From contig NZ_QQNB01000001.1 of assembly GCF_003345355.1 (NCBI RefSeq), positions 930,001-994,000 on the forward strand: 64,000 nt of DNA. Reading direction: 5' to 3'. Position 1 is the first letter of the stretch, and each line of letters begins with the position of its first letter. This document shows positions 62,872 to 64,000 of the stretch, one piece after another. Origin of the DNA: Sphingomonas aracearum (GTDB taxonomy: Bacteria > Pseudomonadota > Alphaproteobacteria > Sphingomonadales > Sphingomonadaceae). The translations under genes and the position numbers were made by a program. The notes below the pieces were generated by a model. That model had not been told where the DNA came from, did not search any database, and worked only from the letters and a program-made list of their open reading frames with translations.

Positions 62872-64000
62872 ATGGCCGATCTTCGCACCCGTCGCTGGGC
62901 CATCGCCCTCCTGCTCGCCGCCACCGCCCTGCCCGCCTCGGCGCAGGAAGAAGGCGCAGTGGCGCAGCGCGGCAGCGGGGGCGACATCGTCGCCTATGAA
63001 CAGATCCACGGCGCCACGCTGGGCCGCGGCGGCATGGTCGCCAGCCAGAGCGCGCCCGCGACACGGGTCGGCACGGAAATCTTGCGCCAGGGCGGCAACG
63101 CGGTGGATGCCGCCATCGCCACCGCTTTTGCCGAAGCGGTGACGCTGCCGCGCGCCGGCAATCTGGGCGGGGGCGGCTACATGGTCGTCCACATGGCCGC
63201 CCGGGACGGCAAGCCGGCGACCACCATCACCATCAACTATTACGGCCTGGCGCCGCGTGCGACCACGCCGTCGCTACTGCTGGGCACGGACGGAAAGCAG
63301 GACCCGTCCAAGGTGATGTCGTTCAAGGGCGTGGCGGTGCCCGGCACCGTTGCTGGCCTGTGGGAAGCGCACCAGCGCTTCGGCACGCTGCCCTGGGCGA
63401 AGCTGGTGGAGCCGGCCATCCGGCTGGCGCGCGACGGCGTGCCCCTCAGCGACGGCGAAGCGGAGGCGACGGCCGGCCGCGCCAAGATGATGGCGCGCGA
63501 TCCCGGCGCCCGCGCGGCCTTCTTCAAGCCGGACGGCAGCCCGTACGCGCCGGGCGAACTGTTCCGCCAGCCCAACCTCGCCTGGTCGCTGGAGCAGATC
63601 GCGAGCCGTGGGCGCGACGGCTTCTACAAGGGCGAGCTCGCCCGCCGGCTCGTTGCCGGGATCAAGGCCGGCGGCGGGGTGATCGACGCGCGCGACCTGG
63701 CCGATTTCAAGGCAGCCGTCGCACCGCCGATCTGGTCCAGCTATCGCGGGCAGCGGATCGCCTACATGCCACCCACCGCCTCCGGGGTCAGTGTGGCGGA
63801 GGCCATGAACATCCTGGAGACCTTCCCGCTCAAACAATATGGCTGGGGCAGCGTCAACACGCTGCACCTCATCTCCGAGGCGATGAAGATCGCTTCTTCC
63901 GACCGGCGCTTCGTGGGCGGCGAGCCGCAGTGGAAGACGCCGGCGATCGGCCTCGCCAGCAAGGCCTATGCGGCGGAGCGGGCCAAGCTCATCACGCTGA
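62872..64000 (+). CDS. ggt: Gamma-glutamyltransferase, N-terminal part (cut by window end)
   Basis: The visible 376 residues have a signal peptide (about 1-24, ASAQ), then the large-subunit start GMVASQSAPATRVGTEILRQGGNAVDAAIATAFAEAV and LPRAGNLGGGGYMVVH, hallmark of the Ntn-hydrolase GGT family. The nucleophile Thr that begins the small subunit lies beyond the window. GGT cleaves gamma-glutamyl bonds, as in glutathione, and can pass the glutamyl group to peptides. It is 32 bases after the metalloprotease gene, so probably the same transcript. Confidence 0.93.
   Translation, partial: MADLRTRRWAIALLLAATALPASAQEEGAVAQRGSGGDIVAYEQIHGATLGRGGMVASQSAPATRVGTEILRQGGNAVDAAIATAFAEAVTLPRAGNLGGGGYMVVHMAARDGKPATTITINYYGLAPRATTPSLLLGTDGKQDPSKVMSFKGVAVPGTVAGLWEAHQRFGTLPWAKLVEPAIRLARDGVPLSDGEAEATAGRAKMMARDPGARAAFFKPDGSPYAPGELFRQPNLAWSLEQIASRGRDGFYKGELARRLVAGIKAGGGVIDARDLADFKAAVAPPIWSSYRGQRIAYMPPTASGVSVAEAMNILETFPLKQYGWGSVNTLHLISEAMKIASSDRRFVGGEPQWKTPAIGLASKAYAAERAKLITL

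Overview
The window looks like a chromosomal segment of a sphingomonad alphaproteobacterium (Sphingomonas or a close relative). The DNA is GC-rich throughout and genes are tightly packed. Pointers to this group are an NDUFA12-type complex I subunit, an FtsZ ending in a [13 protein letters not shown] peptide, a long run of four-base start/stop overlaps in the division cluster, a large TonB-dependent receptor with periplasmic peptidases, and short palindromic repeats of a kind common in sphingomonads. The assignment rests on protein resemblance, not on a database search.

Layout. 1-5.3 kb: partial YdbH-like envelope protein (-), radC, an exported EF-hand protein (-), purB, an M15-like protein and a short hypothetical gene. 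5.3-9.3 kb: dGTPase and a 943-residue TPR/SPOR protein (both -). 9.5-28.8 kb: an almost complete dcw cluster on the minus strand, in transcription order mraZ-rsmH-ftsL-ftsI-murE-murF-mraY-murD-ftsW-murG-murC-(63-aa ORF)-murB-ddl-ftsQ-ftsA-ftsZ. Most junctions are ATGA or GTGA overlaps. The few real gaps before ftsQ hold palindromic repeats, and four 10-bp-phased GGGGA-type boxes lie upstream of mraZ.

29-44 kb: housekeeping and accessory genes: a small membrane protein, cysteine synthase, a hypoxanthine/uracil-type DNA glycosylase, a MliC-like lipoprotein, aat overlapping a DUF2155 gene tail-to-tail, an NDUFA12-like gene, a DUF192 lipoprotein, a tandem cold-shock protein, recX, a fatty acyl-AMP ligase, a ChaN/EreA-like exported protein, a PMM-like HAD phosphatase, DedA, a KTSC protein, lepA, an exported peroxiredoxin, and a pnuC/nicotinamide riboside kinase pair. 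44-52 kb: tRNA-Pro(CGG), a membrane-anchored SET-domain protein, a double retropepsin-TPR protein, a CHASE4 histidine kinase with a REC-GGDEF-EAL regulator, and a ROK sugar kinase.

52.3-64 kb: five same-strand genes for exported proteins: amidohydrolase-CIA30, M14 carboxypeptidase, TonB receptor, HExxH metalloprotease and gamma-glutamyltransferase (cut by the window end). They look like a peptide scavenging and uptake locus whose substrate cannot be read from sequence.

The main candidates for undescribed biology are a palindrome family that places a Shine-Dalgarno sequence inside a hairpin before several start codons, the coupled 63-aa ORF in the dcw operon, the membrane-SET fusion, and the 52-64 kb peptidase/receptor locus.
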